From positions 1-64,000 of the forward strand of contig NZ_JBASAD010000008.1 in NCBI RefSeq assembly GCF_049650445.1: a stretch of DNA of 64,000 nucleotides. The letters are read 5' to 3'. Both the position numbers and the translations under genes were made by a program. The notes below the pieces were generated by a model that saw nothing but the letters and a program-made list of their open reading frames with translations, searched no databases and was not told the DNA's origin. Numbering within the stretch: the first letter of the stretch is position 1; each line of letters begins with the position of its first letter. Below, one piece after another: positions 1-8,759 of the stretch. The DNA is from Castellaniella sp049650445. Lineage in GTDB: Bacteria; Pseudomonadota; Gammaproteobacteria; Burkholderiales; Burkholderiaceae_B.

Positions 1-67
1 CTCCTCAGGTGGCGGCGGCGGGGGGGGCGGACGCGGCGGGGGCGGCGGCGCGTCCGGTAGCTGGTAA
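1..67 (+). CDS. C-terminal end of a TPM-domain-like (YgcG-type) protein, partial
   Basis: A reading frame enters from the left edge and stops at TAA 65-67. Its last residues are a Gly tract interrupted by one Arg, followed by Ala-Ser-Gly-Ser-Trp. A poly-Gly tail ending in ASG(R/S)W is a familiar C-terminus of TPM-domain (YgcG/DUF477) proteins, which are usually secreted or membrane-attached. Only about 21 codons are visible, so the family call rests on the tail alone. The neighbouring GTPase gene converges on it from the right, and a 13-bp inverted repeat lies between the two stops. On the other strand the same bases could read as poly-Pro, but that frame has no ATG start. Confidence 0.45.
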   Translation, partial: SSGGGGGGGGRGGGGGASGSW

Positions 68-80
68 TCGACGGCGCGCC

Positions 81-115
81 TGCTGGTGTCCTGCCAGCCG
101 GACAGGACACCAGCA
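81..115. terminator. Strong stem-loop between convergent genes
   Basis: Positions 81-93 (TGCTGGTGTCCTG) and 103-115 are perfect 13-bp inverted repeats around a 9-nt loop. They sit between the stop of the left-edge Gly-rich gene and the stop of the leftward GTPase gene, so they could end or stabilise both transcripts. Neither side carries a T-run, so it is not a textbook intrinsic terminator. Confidence 0.55.
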
Positions 116-125
116 CCGAAAGAAA

Positions 126-1604
126 CTACAGTGCGGCGAACAGCGCCTGGGCCATGGCGCCGACCAGGGCCTCGCGCCGGGCGTCGGGCACAGGGTCCTC
201 GCCAATCGAGGACCAGTTCGGGTGACCGCGGACCTCGCCCAGCATGCGCTGCACGTCCGGCGGCAGACGCCGCAGGGGCTCAAGCGCGGCATCGGATGCC
301 GGAGCCCCGTCTTCGGGGACGGCCTGCACCTCAGGCTCGACCGGCACGGTCGGCTCGGGCGGCGCCATCCGCGCCAGCAGATCACCGTCGATGGGCCGCA
401 TGGCGGCATGTCCCCGGCACTCCAGCGCCCGCACCAGGGCCAATTGACGCAGCCCCAGCAGATGCAGCACCGGATCATCCACCGTCATTTCCGTATTGCC
501 CGCCAGCCGGCCCACCAGGCGCTTGCCCCACTGGCTGGCGCCCTGCCAGGCGCCGCCGATGGCGGCCCCCAGCAACGCGGCGGCCCCCAGGCTCAACCCC
601 CCGGTCAGCACGTCGATGGTGGCGCCCGCCATGGCACCGGTGGCCATGCCCTTGCCGACCTGGATGCCGAAGGTGCGCAGCGCCTGGGGATTGAACAGGT
701 CCATGCCCCAGCGCTCGCCTTCCAGGGGCAGGGGATGGTGGGGAAAGGTCATCTTGCTGAAGCGATAGCGTTTCAGCAGCGCATGCACACAGTCCTGCTC
801 CCGGTCGCGGGTACGCTTGCGCAGCCTCAGGGCAATGGCGGCCATGTCGGTCGGGTCCTGGGAGCAGGGCAGCCGCAGGGCGGTCGCATCCACCAGCAGT
901 TCGGCGATCAGGCGCGTCGCGTCCTGCAGCCGGCGCAAGCGCTGCAGGCCCAGGTCGGTGCGCAGGGTCTGCAGGGCAGCCGCGTGATGGTCCAGCATCA
1001 GGGCCAGACGGTCCAGTAGCTGGCCCTCGCCGTCCAGCGCGGGCGCCACCGTGTCGAAATCCACCGTGGCGTGCAGCCCCAGGCGGGCCAACGCGTCGCG
1101 CCAGGCAGCCGTGTCCGACAGCGTCGTGCGGGTGAAGTTCAGCACCGGCAGAATGGGCCGGCCGCAGGCGGTCAGCAGCATCAGTTCGTCGCGATGCTTG
1201 GGTAGAACCGGATCGCGGGTGTCGATGACGTACAGGGCGGCGTCGGTCTCCAGCACCGTCGCCAGGACCCGGCATTCCTGCTCGAAGCGGCCGGCGGATT
1301 CGGGGCTGTCGAGCAGCAGACGAATGCGTTCCGGGCCGTCGTGCCGTTCCTGGGGAGGAGACAACTGATCCAGGTAGTCCAGGACGCCCATGGCGTCCTC
1401 CAGGCCCGGCGTGTCGCGCAGTACCAGGATGGCCTGGCCGGTCTCGGTCAGCAGTTGCGCGCTTTCGACGTGGCGGGTGGTGCCGGGGCGATCCGCGACC
1501 TCGCCGAAAGACTCGTCGCGCAGCAGCGTGCGCAGCAATGAGGTCTTGCCGGTATTGGTATGGCCGACGACCGCCAGGTCGATGGGCTTCGAAGCGTCAG
1601 TCAT
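126..1604 (-). CDS. DUF3482-type GTPase
   Basis: 492-residue P-loop GTPase. The Walker A/G1 motif GHTNTGKT lies at residues 14-21, followed by a PGTTR segment resembling G2 and the G3 motif DTPG at 64-67. The expected NKxD motif is not canonical (LNFTRT appears in its place), as is common in this family. The C-terminal half has a Gly/Ala-rich hydrophobic stretch typical of DUF3482 proteins, suggesting membrane association. I chose the ATG at 1604, directly before the GTPase fold, rather than an upstream in-frame ATG inside the neighbouring gene. The start overlaps the end of the DUF2868 gene by 8 bp, so the two are translationally coupled. DUF3482 and DUF2868 genes commonly occur as a pair; their cellular role is not established. 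Confidence 0.85.
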   Translation of the reverse strand: MTDASKPIDLAVVGHTNTGKTSLLRTLLRDESFGEVADRPGTTRHVESAQLLTETGQAILVLRDTPGLEDAMGVLDYLDQLSPPQERHDGPERIRLLLDSPESAGRFEQECRVLATVLETDAALYVIDTRDPVLPKHRDELMLLTACGRPILPVLNFTRTTLSDTAAWRDALARLGLHATVDFDTVAPALDGEGQLLDRLALMLDHHAAALQTLRTDLGLQRLRRLQDATRLIAELLVDATALRLPCSQDPTDMAAIALRLRKRTRDREQDCVHALLKRYRFSKMTFPHHPLPLEGERWGMDLFNPQALRTFGIQVGKGMATGAMAGATIDVLTGGLSLGAAALLGAAIGGAWQGASQWGKRLVGRLAGNTEMTVDDPVLHLLGLRQLALVRALECRGHAAMRPIDGDLLARMAPPEPTVPVEPEVQAVPEDGAPASDAALEPLRRLPPDVQRMLGEVRGHPNWSSIGEDPVPDARREALVGAMAQALFAAL

Positions 1605-2991
1605 GGCGGTGCTTTCCGATGTGTTCGAGCCAGCCGTCCAGGCTGGGGATACGGGCAACGGCCTGTTGCGACAGGATGTCCTGCCAGGCCTGCAAACGGG
1701 GCGGGGTGCCTCCAAGGCACAGGGCGCGCAGATCAGGACAGGACCGGCGCAGTTCGTCCAGCCAGGCGGCGGCACCCCGATCCGGCGTCAGGCGCGCATC
1801 GCAGACGAACAACAGATGCGCAGGCGGCGCGCCCAGCAGCGCGCGGATGCGCGCGCGGTCTTCGCGGCTATCGCAGCGGCCCAGGTCCACCACGCCGGCC
1901 GGCAGCCCATCCAGGGGCCAGGCCAGATCGGGGCCCAGTTCGTAAGCCAGGACCGCCGCCCGGCCGTCGACAGCGACGACCGGCGTGATGGGTCCGGCCA
2001 TGCCGTCGAGCGCCGGCGCGGGCCGGTCGATGCCCAGGTTGGCATGGGTGGGCAGCAGGCGTTCACGCAGGTCCAGCCAGCCCGGCAGGCCCGGGTCCAC
2101 GGTCAGTCCGGCCAGGCGGCGCTGCAGGTGCAAAACGCAGGCGAACAACGCCAGCAGCCTGGGCAGCAGTCCCCAGACGACGACACAACCGATCAACCAC
2201 AGGGACCAGTCGGCCTGGACACCGGCCGCCAAGGGCTGCGCCCCCAGACTGGCGGCGATCTGGGTGTCGCCCGGCGCCGGAAAGCCCAGCAGCCCGGGCA
2301 GAGAACCCAGCGCCCGGGTCGCGTCGACAAAGGCGTCCGGCGACAACAGCGTGGTTTCCCAATGAAAGGTATAGCGACGCGCGCTCAGCAACAGGAGCAG
2401 CGTGGGCAGCGCCCCCAGAAAGGCGGCCGCCCAGGCCCCGTGGCTGATCAGCCCGATGGCGGTCTTCCAGGCCCGCGCCCGACCCAGCAGGGACAGGAAG
2501 GCCTGAGCCGCCAGGGCGGCGTCCGGCCCCCGGACCAGCCGCCGCGTCAGCCAGAGCCAGAGGCGCGACAAGGCGGTCGAGTCGGGCAGACCCGGCAACC
2601 AACTGCCCAGCCAGATCAGGAAGGTGAGCGCATGCAGCCCCAGCAGCCCCAGCAAGGCCAATGCCAGATTGACCTGCCCCTGCCCCAGAACGGCAGCGGC
2701 CGTGCCGATGCCCGCCAGACAAGCACACAACCACAGGGCGGCCAACGCCCAGCGGGCGCCGACGGACCACTGGATCAGACGGTCATGCAGTTCGCCATGT
2801 TCGGCCAGCCAGGCGGCGCGCGCCAGGATGCGGACTTGGAGGTCAGCCGGCAGGCGCAGGGCGGCCTGGCAGGCGGCACGGTCTTCCAGCGGCCCCCAAT
2901 GCGCTTCGCGCAGACGCACGGCCTCGGCCTGCCAGTACTGGAGCAGCGGGCCGGTGGCGGGGCGTGCGGAAGAAGACGGGCGATTCCACAT
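1597..2991 (-). CDS. DUF2868 membrane protein
   Basis: 464-residue protein of the DUF2868 family. Residues from about 80 to 140 contain two hydrophobic membrane segments, with further ones near 200-230 and 265-300. The C-terminal 150 residues are soluble and include a Pro/Ala-rich stretch and an alpha/beta-like region (VAVDGRAAVLAYELGPDLAW). The gene sits between rpoN (upstream, same strand, 71 bp away) and the DUF3482 GTPase (8-bp overlap downstream), so it probably forms a two-component membrane complex with that GTPase. No strong ribosome binding site precedes the ATG. Function unknown. Confidence 0.8.
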   Translation of the reverse strand: MWNRPSSSARPATGPLLQYWQAEAVRLREAHWGPLEDRAACQAALRLPADLQVRILARAAWLAEHGELHDRLIQWSVGARWALAALWLCACLAGIGTAAAVLGQGQVNLALALLGLLGLHALTFLIWLGSWLPGLPDSTALSRLWLWLTRRLVRGPDAALAAQAFLSLLGRARAWKTAIGLISHGAWAAAFLGALPTLLLLLSARRYTFHWETTLLSPDAFVDATRALGSLPGLLGFPAPGDTQIAASLGAQPLAAGVQADWSLWLIGCVVVWGLLPRLLALFACVLHLQRRLAGLTVDPGLPGWLDLRERLLPTHANLGIDRPAPALDGMAGPITPVVAVDGRAAVLAYELGPDLAWPLDGLPAGVVDLGRCDSREDRARIRALLGAPPAHLLFVCDARLTPDRGAAAWLDELRRSCPDLRALCLGGTPPRLQAWQDILSQQAVARIPSLDGWLEHIGKHRHD

Positions 2992-3062
2992 GGGCAGGAA
3001 CGAGCGAAAAGCAGATGATACCGAGTTTTACCGGACCCGGGCACATCGGCTCAGAGCGTGCC

Positions 3063-4421
3063 TCAGGCGTCCGCCTGCCCACGTGCCTTGCGCATGCTGG
3101 CAGGCGGCACGCCCATGGCCTCACGGTACTTGGCCACGGTCCTCCGGGCGATCACCACGCCCTGGTCGGCCAGCAGTTGCGCCAGCCGCATGTCGGACAA
3201 CGGTTTGCCGGCCGGCTCCGATGCCAGCATCGTGCGCATCAGCGCCTGCACGGCCAGCGCCGAGGTCTCATCGCCCGAGCGGGTCTGCACCACCGTGCCG
3301 AAGAAGAATTTCAGTTCGTGCACGCCCCAGGGGGTCTGTGCGTACTTCAGACGCGTGGCGCGGGAAATCGTTGACTCATGCAGTTCCAGCGCCTGAGCGA
3401 CTTCGCGCAACGTGAGCGGCCGCAGCGCCCCGACACCGGACTCCAGGAACGCCTGCTGATGCCGTGCAATGAACTCCGCCACCCGCAGAATCGTCTGTCG
3501 GCGCTGATCCAGATTGTGGATCAGGCTGCGCGCCTGGCGCACCCGGTCCCGCAGGTCGGGCGACAGGTCCTGGCCCGCCAGGCCGTCCACCAATTCAGGA
3601 TTCAGGCGCACGCGGGGTTCGACGGCGGGATTGAGGCTGACCCGCCATCCGTCCGCTGCGCGATGGAACAGCACGTCGGGCACCACATAATGGATGGGGT
3701 CGGTCTGCCAGGCGCCCGCCGGACGGGGGTCCAGACAGCGCAAGGCCCGATGGGCGGCGTCCAGCAGCACACGATCACAGGCCAGCGCCTCGCACAGGCG
3801 CCCCCAGCGGCCCGCCCCCAACTCCTCCAGATGATCCGTCAGCCGCAGGGCGCAGGCCAGCACGTCCGTGGGCCATTCATCGGCGCGCGTCCGCAGTTGC
3901 AGCCGCAGACATTCGGGCAGGTCGCGCGCAGCCACCCCGGCGGGATCGAAGGACTGCAACAGGCGCAACGCCGTGCGCCATTCCTCGTCCTCGACCTCCA
4001 GTTCCGGCGGCAGGCCGGCGGTCAGCGCCGCCGGATCGAATTCCAGGTAGCCGCGCTCGTCCAGCTCGCCCATCAACCGGATCACCAGCAGGCAATCGCG
4101 CTGCGTGGCACGGGTGGTGTGCAACTGCAGCAGCAGATGGTCGATCAGACTGAGCGGCTGACCCGGCTCCGGCAGATCGTCGGGCAGGGCCGCGCGCGCG
4201 GGCTGCGCCCACAGGCGATCCAACCGCTCGGCCTGGGCCGCCGATTCCGGTTCCGGTTCCGGCTCGACGGCTTCGAGCAGCGGATTATCGGCCAGCGCCT
4301 GGGCGATCTCCTGATCCAGCTCCTGGGACGAGCATTGCAACAGGGCCAGCGCCTGGCGCAACTGCGGCGTCAGCGTCAAGTGCTGATGCTGGCCCAGTTC
4401 CAGGGATGGTTGCGCGCGCAT
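3063..4421 (-). CDS. rpoN: RNA polymerase sigma-54 factor
   Basis: 452-residue sigma-54. The N-terminal activator-interaction region is present (LGQHQHLTLTPQLRQALALL), then a short acidic Pro/Glu region II, the core-binding domain, a helix-turn-helix (VAQALELHESTISRATR) and the C-terminal RpoN box ARRTVAKYRE near residue 435. RpoN recognises -24/-12 promoters and needs an AAA+ activator. I start at the ATG at 4421; a TTG two codons upstream (4427) is also in frame. In many beta- and gammaproteobacteria rpoN follows lptAB and precedes hpf/ptsN. Here none of these is nearby. Only 20 bp separate its start from the divergent gene at 4442, so its promoter probably lies inside that gene. Confidence 0.93.
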   Translation of the reverse strand: MRAQPSLELGQHQHLTLTPQLRQALALLQCSSQELDQEIAQALADNPLLEAVEPEPEPESAAQAERLDRLWAQPARAALPDDLPEPGQPLSLIDHLLLQLHTTRATQRDCLLVIRLMGELDERGYLEFDPAALTAGLPPELEVEDEEWRTALRLLQSFDPAGVAARDLPECLRLQLRTRADEWPTDVLACALRLTDHLEELGAGRWGRLCEALACDRVLLDAAHRALRCLDPRPAGAWQTDPIHYVVPDVLFHRAADGWRVSLNPAVEPRVRLNPELVDGLAGQDLSPDLRDRVRQARSLIHNLDQRRQTILRVAEFIARHQQAFLESGVGALRPLTLREVAQALELHESTISRATRLKYAQTPWGVHELKFFFGTVVQTRSGDETSALAVQALMRTMLASEPAGKPLSDMRLAQLLADQGVVIARRTVAKYREAMGVPPASMRKARGQADA

Positions 4422-4441
4422 GTTCAATCTAAAATACGGTT

Positions 4442-4984
4442 ATGAAACCAGAACGAAACGAATCTCCCAGTCGTCGGGACCACGCCTTGCTGCGCCGGGT
4501 CCTGCTCAAGCTCACCGCCACATCCAGGATCCTGTCGGCCGCGCTGGTCGTGGTGGTTGTCCTGATCTGGTATGACGCGCTGAACCGTCTGCTGGCGTTC
4601 GGCAACGGCATCGATTATGCCGGAAACCGCATCATGGGTGCGGAGGCCACCGCCCTGCTGCAACGCTACAACCCCTACTTCTGGGGCGCGCTGGTCACGC
4701 TTTGTTCACTGCTGCTGGCCTACCTGACCTGGCTGGCCGTGCGCGCGATCCTGACACGCGCCCGCCTGCGGCCCGTCGATCCCGCCTCTTTCCAGCAACT
4801 GGCCGATCAGTTGTCCAAGGCCTCGCTGGACGTGCTGCTGTGGGCCTGGCAGACCCGCGACGAACCTCTGCGCGTAGGCGATTTGATGCAAACCCGGGAC
4901 GAACTCTCCGCTGGCCGCGCCGCACGACTGCACCGCGCAGCCGAACAGCTCGCCGTCCTGGAAAACGCCCGCCAGCGCCAGTAA
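4442..4984 (+). CDS. Small two-TM membrane protein, unknown
   Basis: 180-residue protein that I do not recognise. A basic N-terminus is followed by a hydrophobic segment at about residues 28-50 (ILSAALVVVVVLIW) and a second at about 78-100 (FWGALVTLCSLLLAYLTWLAV). A cytoplasmic-looking charged helical tail rich in Leu, Ala, Arg and Glu follows. The gene is divergent from rpoN with only 20 bp between the two start codons, so the two promoters must overlap each other's coding sequence. No enzyme motif is visible. Confidence 0.7.
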   Translation: MKPERNESPSRRDHALLRRVLLKLTATSRILSAALVVVVVLIWYDALNRLLAFGNGIDYAGNRIMGAEATALLQRYNPYFWGALVTLCSLLLAYLTWLAVRAILTRARLRPVDPASFQQLADQLSKASLDVLLWAWQTRDEPLRVGDLMQTRDELSAGRAARLHRAAEQLAVLENARQRQ

Positions 4985-5085
4985 GGCGCTGCGCGCCCCG
5001 CCAGGGTGCCATCGCACCGTCAGCGCCAGTGGTTGACCGACGACGACCCGGTACCGATATCGGGTTCTGCACGTAAAACACGCAT

Positions 5086-7386
5086 ATGCACAATCGCTGG
5101 CACACCGCCCTCGCCCTTTTTTTCTTCTGTCTCGCGGGCCTGCTGGGCGGCGGGATTCTGTGGCTGGCGAACGCCCGGGAGTTGGCATCCCAGACCTGGA
5201 TGATCGGCAGCATCCCGGCACTCGTCGCACTGCTGCACGGGATATGGACCGCCTTGCGCAGACGCGAGGCCGGGGTGGATGTGCTGGCCCTGATCTCGAT
5301 TGCCGGCGCGCTATTCCTGCGCCAGGAACTGACGGCGTCGGTAATTGCCGTGATGCTGGCCAGTGGCCGCCTGCTCGAGGGCCTCGCCGAGCGCCGGGCC
5401 GGGCGCGAGATGTCCGCCCTGCTCGAACGCGCCCCGCGCAGCGCCCGCTGCTACCGCGACGGCACTCTGGTGGAAGTGCCGCTGAGCGACATCCGAGCCG
5501 GAGATCGTCTGCTGGTGCGCCAGGGCGAGATCATCGCCGCCGACGGCACGACGATCACGGAGCACGCCGTGATAGACGAATCGGCGCTCACAGGCGAAGC
5601 GTTGCCGGTGACCTATCAGCGCGGCGACCCGTTGCGCAGCGGCAGCGTGAACGCGGGCGACGCCTTCGAGATGGTGGCCACGGCGACCGCCGCGAACAGC
5701 ACATTTTCCGGCATCGTGAAGCTGGTGGAAGCCGCGCAGCGATCGAAGGCGCCGGCGACGCGGCTCGCCGACCGTTATGCCCTGTGGTTCGTGCCGCTGT
5801 CGCTCGGCGTGGCGGGTGCGGCCTGGCTGATCAGCGGCGACCCCCTGCGGGCGCTGGCCGTGGTGGTCGTGGCCACCCCCTGCCCGCTCATCCTCGCCGT
5901 GCCGGTCGCCGTCGTCTCGGCGATTTCGCGCTGCGCGCAGCGCGGCATCCTCGTCAAGGGCGGCGGCGCCCTGGAAGCGCTGGCGGCGACGCGCAATTTA
6001 TTCTTCGACAAGACGGGAACCCTGACGGACGGACGGGCAAGACTGATCCGCATCGACCGGACGGCGGCAGCCGACAGGATCGATGACACGGAACTGCTCA
6101 GACTGGCCGCGTCGCTCGAGCAGATGTCCCATCACGTCATCGCGGGGGCGGTGGTCGCTGCGGCGCGTGCGCGGGCCCTGACCCTCGGCATCCCCAGCGA
6201 CGTCAGCGAAATCCCCGGCGCGGGCGTGAGCGGCACCCTCGACGGGCTGCGCCTCGTGGTCGGCGCGCACGACTATGTGGCCCGCGCGGCGGCGGTGCCG
6301 CCGCCCGTCCGGGATCTGCTCGACCGCACCAGCGTCGACGGCACGGCGGCCGTCCTGGTGGCCATAGACGGGCAGTACGCAGGCACGCTGCTGCTGGCGG
6401 ACTCATTGCGCGTGGAAGCGCCCCGGGCGCTGCGGCTGCTGCGCAGGACCGGCGTCCGGCATATCGTGATGCTGACCGGGGACCGGCGCGAGGTGGCGGA
6501 GACCGTCGCTGCCGGCTTGAACGTCGACCAGGTGCTGGCCGAACAAACGCCCGCCGACAAGCTCGCCGCCATCAAAGCCGCCCGCGACTCCGGGACTACG
6601 GTGATGGTGGGCGACGGCATCAATGATGCGCCGGCCCTCGCGGCGGCGACGGTGGGCGTCGCCATGGGCGCACGCGGCGCCACCGCCTCGGCCGAAGCGG
6701 CCGACATCGTGCTGCTCGCGGACCGCCTCGACCGGCTCGCCGAAGCCCTGCATATCGCGCGCCAGACGCGCCGCATCGCCATGCAAAGCGTATTCGCCGG
6801 CATGGGATTCTCACTGCTGGCGATGCTGGCCGCCGCCTTCGGATTCCTGGCTCCGGTCTATGGCGCCCTGGTGCAGGAAGCCATCGATGTCGCGGTGATC
6901 ATCAATGCATTGCGTGTCTTGCGCATTCGCCCGTTGCGGGCGGCACGCTACCGCATGGCGGCCGGAGATCTCGAACGGCTGCACGCCGAGCACCAGCGCC
7001 TGGCTCCGGTGCTCGAACATCTCGACGCGGCCATCGACCGCCTCCCGTCGATGAGTCCGGAAGAGGCCCTGCCCATGCTGACGGAGCTCGACACGGTCTT
7101 GAAAGAACAGTTGCTGCCCCACGAGAGCGCAGATGACCGCGACGTGTATCCAGCCATCGCCGGTCTGCTGGGCGGGGACGACCCAATGGCAGCGATGAGC
7201 CATGCCCACCGGGAAATATTCCGCTTGCACCGGTCGCTCGGCGCCGGGGTCACGCGGCTGGCGGCACAGCCGCAGGACCGCGCGACGCTGTACGACCTGC
7301 AACGCATCCTGCACGCGCTGGATGCCATCCTGCGCCTGCACTTCGCACAGGAAGAAGAAATCTACCAGAGTGTGGCTGAAGACTGA
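5086..7386 (+). CDS. P1B-type metal ATPase fused to a hemerythrin-like domain (P1B-5-like)
   Basis: 766-residue heavy-metal P-type ATPase. It has the actuator motif LTGEALP, the membrane metal-site motif Thr264-Pro265-Cys266, the phosphorylation motif DKTGTLT from Asp308 and the hinge GDGINDAP at 509-516. There is no N-terminal metal-binding domain. Residues from about 625 to the end form a hemerythrin-like helical bundle with spaced His and Glu (HAEHQ, LLPHES, HAHREIFRLH, LHFAQEEEIY). A TPC motif plus a C-terminal hemerythrin domain are the described marks of P1B-5 ATPases such as rhizobial Nia, which exports nickel and ferrous iron; the substrate here is inferred from that. The nucleotide-domain His-Pro pair conserved in P1B pumps reads His-Val (MSHHVIAG). 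No clear Shine-Dalgarno sequence precedes the ATG. No metal regulator is adjacent. Confidence 0.88.
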   Translation: MHNRWHTALALFFFCLAGLLGGGILWLANARELASQTWMIGSIPALVALLHGIWTALRRREAGVDVLALISIAGALFLRQELTASVIAVMLASGRLLEGLAERRAGREMSALLERAPRSARCYRDGTLVEVPLSDIRAGDRLLVRQGEIIAADGTTITEHAVIDESALTGEALPVTYQRGDPLRSGSVNAGDAFEMVATATAANSTFSGIVKLVEAAQRSKAPATRLADRYALWFVPLSLGVAGAAWLISGDPLRALAVVVVATPCPLILAVPVAVVSAISRCAQRGILVKGGGALEALAATRNLFFDKTGTLTDGRARLIRIDRTAAADRIDDTELLRLAASLEQMSHHVIAGAVVAAARARALTLGIPSDVSEIPGAGVSGTLDGLRLVVGAHDYVARAAAVPPPVRDLLDRTSVDGTAAVLVAIDGQYAGTLLLADSLRVEAPRALRLLRRTGVRHIVMLTGDRREVAETVAAGLNVDQVLAEQTPADKLAAIKAARDSGTTVMVGDGINDAPALAAATVGVAMGARGATASAEAADIVLLADRLDRLAEALHIARQTRRIAMQSVFAGMGFSLLAMLAAAFGFLAPVYGALVQEAIDVAVIINALRVLRIRPLRAARYRMAAGDLERLHAEHQRLAPVLEHLDAAIDRLPSMSPEEALPMLTELDTVLKEQLLPHESADDRDVYPAIAGLLGGDDPMAAMSHAHREIFRLHRSLGAGVTRLAAQPQDRATLYDLQRILHALDAILRLHFAQEEEIYQSVAED

Positions 7387-7401
7387 TGTGACGAATGACG
7401 A

Positions 7402-8454
7402 TTACGCGTGGCGATGCCGCCACCAGTACACGATCACCCCCACGATCAGGGCGAGCCCCAGATAGCCGAGCAACGGATACACCGTGCCCACCAGGGTGGT
7501 GAAGCCCACGAAGCTCAGCCCCAGGCCGACGAAGCTGGACACCACGCTGATCAGGCGGAATTTCGGCGTCTCGGGATCGGCGAAGCGGGCACTGAAGGCG
7601 AAGAACATGCCCACCGCCGTGCTGTAGATCATGCAGCACAGCGACACCATCATCAGCCAGCCCAGCCAGGGGCTCAGGCTTTTGGCGAGCAGCACGGTCG
7701 CCATCTCGGCGCCCTCGATCTGGTCCAGCGTGGCGAACAGGCCGACGTTCAGCAGCAAGATCAGCACGCCCAGGCCCAGCCCGCCCAACACCCCGCCGCG
7801 CGTGGTGTTGCGCAGATTGGTGCTGCCGCCGGACAAGACGGCCAGCAGCGGGAAACCGACGGCGATGTTGAAGGACGCATACAGCACGCCGCCCAGGAAC
7901 CAGTTGGGCGCGGCACGGTCCTGCTGCTGCGCTGCCAGGGCGTTCAGGGTCTCGATGTCCGTATCGCTGCGAAACAGCGCATAGATCACCAGCACGATCA
8001 CCAGGGCCAGCAGCAACGGCGTCACCGCGCTGATCAGATCCACGATGCGCTGCACATTCAGGCACAGCGTCAAGGACACCAGCACGGCCATGAACAGGCC
8101 GCCGGCCAGCTTCGACAGGCCGAAATGCTCCTGGAACAGGGAGCCCATGCCCGCCAGCATGGCAACCCCCACGCCGAACAAGAAGAAAATCAGCGCCAGG
8201 TCGATGACCGATCCCAGCCTGTCGCCGAAGATCGCATTCAGCACGACCTTGTGTGAATGGGCCTGCAACTGGGTACCGATACGCGCCACCTGCATGCCCA
8301 GAAAGGCGAACAACAGCCCCGCCACCAGCGTACCCGCCACTCCCCAGAGACCAAAGTGCGTGAAAAACTGCAACACTTCCTGCCCGGAGGCGAAGCCGCC
8401 GCCGATGATCACGCTCATGTACGCGGAAGCAAGCTGAAGAACCTGTCGATTCAT
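7402..8454 (-). CDS. YkvI-family membrane protein (putative transporter)
   Basis: 350-residue polytopic protein with about ten hydrophobic segments. The N-terminus (YMSVIIGGGFASGQEVLQFF) is the signature of the YkvI/YcxE branch of the APC-like transporter superfamily, where a Gly-rich broken first helix usually lines the substrate path. I start at the ATG at 8454, which has a GAGGA ribosome binding site; a longer in-frame ATG at 8553 would add a non-membrane extension with no support. It converges on the metal ATPase with a 15-bp gap and is divergent from the leuA leader. The substrate is unknown. Confidence 0.8.
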   Translation of the reverse strand: MNRQVLQLASAYMSVIIGGGFASGQEVLQFFTHFGLWGVAGTLVAGLLFAFLGMQVARIGTQLQAHSHKVVLNAIFGDRLGSVIDLALIFFLFGVGVAMLAGMGSLFQEHFGLSKLAGGLFMAVLVSLTLCLNVQRIVDLISAVTPLLLALVIVLVIYALFRSDTDIETLNALAAQQQDRAAPNWFLGGVLYASFNIAVGFPLLAVLSGGSTNLRNTTRGGVLGGLGLGVLILLLNVGLFATLDQIEGAEMATVLLAKSLSPWLGWLMMVSLCCMIYSTAVGMFFAFSARFADPETPKFRLISVVSSFVGLGLSFVGFTTLVGTVYPLLGYLGLALIVGVIVYWWRHRHA

Positions 8455-8589
8455 GATGTCCTCGCACGTCCGCCACGGGCCGGACCGGCCCGCTGGACGC
8501 AATGCAATGTTGGGTAAACCCGCCATTGTGCCCAAATCCGCCCCCTCCGGCACTTGCGGAAATACGGGAAATATGTTCGACTTATATTT

Positions 8590-8712
8590 ATGAACACCAC
8601 GCGCGCTTCCTTTCGTGACTCCCTGCGGCTCTCCGCTGCCGGGTGCGTGCGTCCGTCGTTCACCCTCTCTCTGTCGGGTCTACTGCTGCTAGCGACCGGT
8701 TGCCGGGCCTAG
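8590..8712 (+). CDS. leuL: Leucine-rich leader peptide of leuA (attenuator)
   Basis: A 40-codon frame runs from ATG 8590 to TAG 8710-8712 in front of leuA. Eight of its 40 codons are Leu, and codons 31-34 are four in a row (CTA CTG CTG CTA). CTA is an uncommon codon in DNA this GC-rich. The stop overlaps the first of two GC-rich hairpins lying between the leader and leuA. A run of the codon for the pathway's end product, placed near the stop of a short peptide ahead of the first committed enzyme, is the classic arrangement of ribosome-mediated attenuation. No strong ribosome binding site is seen upstream of the ATG. The call rests on position, codon content and hairpins; I could not compare other genomes. 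Confidence 0.65.
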   Translation: MNTTRASFRDSLRLSAAGCVRPSFTLSLSGLLLLATGCRA

Positions 8713-8735
8713 CGCCGCGTGGTAGTTCGGCAACC
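8698..8735 (+). promoter_or_regulatory. Leader hairpin A, overlapping the end of leuL
   Basis: Positions 8698-8705 (GGTTGCCG) and 8728-8735 (CGGCAACC) are exact 8-bp complements around a 22-nt loop. The 5' arm lies within the last codons of the leucine leader peptide, just after the four-Leu run, so a ribosome stalled at those codons would decide whether the stem can form. This is where a pause or antiterminator element of an attenuator is expected. Confidence 0.5.
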
Positions 8736-8759
8736 TGTTTCGCCACACCCTCGCATTTC

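Noticed and set aside
1..120. Poly-Pro reading frame on the minus strand (PPPPPRPPPPPPPP) as a gene start
   Set aside because: It has no ATG start and mirrors the Gly-rich plus-strand tail, whose ASGSW end and TAA stop match a known protein C-terminus.
4421..4427. TTG at 4427 as the rpoN start
   Set aside because: The ATG two codons later fits the family N-terminus equally well, and neither has a ribosome binding site, so the rarer codon is not needed.
5086..7386. The metal ATPase as a recent horizontal acquisition
   Set aside because: I saw no mobile element, tRNA, flanking repeat or sharp base-composition change; a codon-usage calculation would be required.
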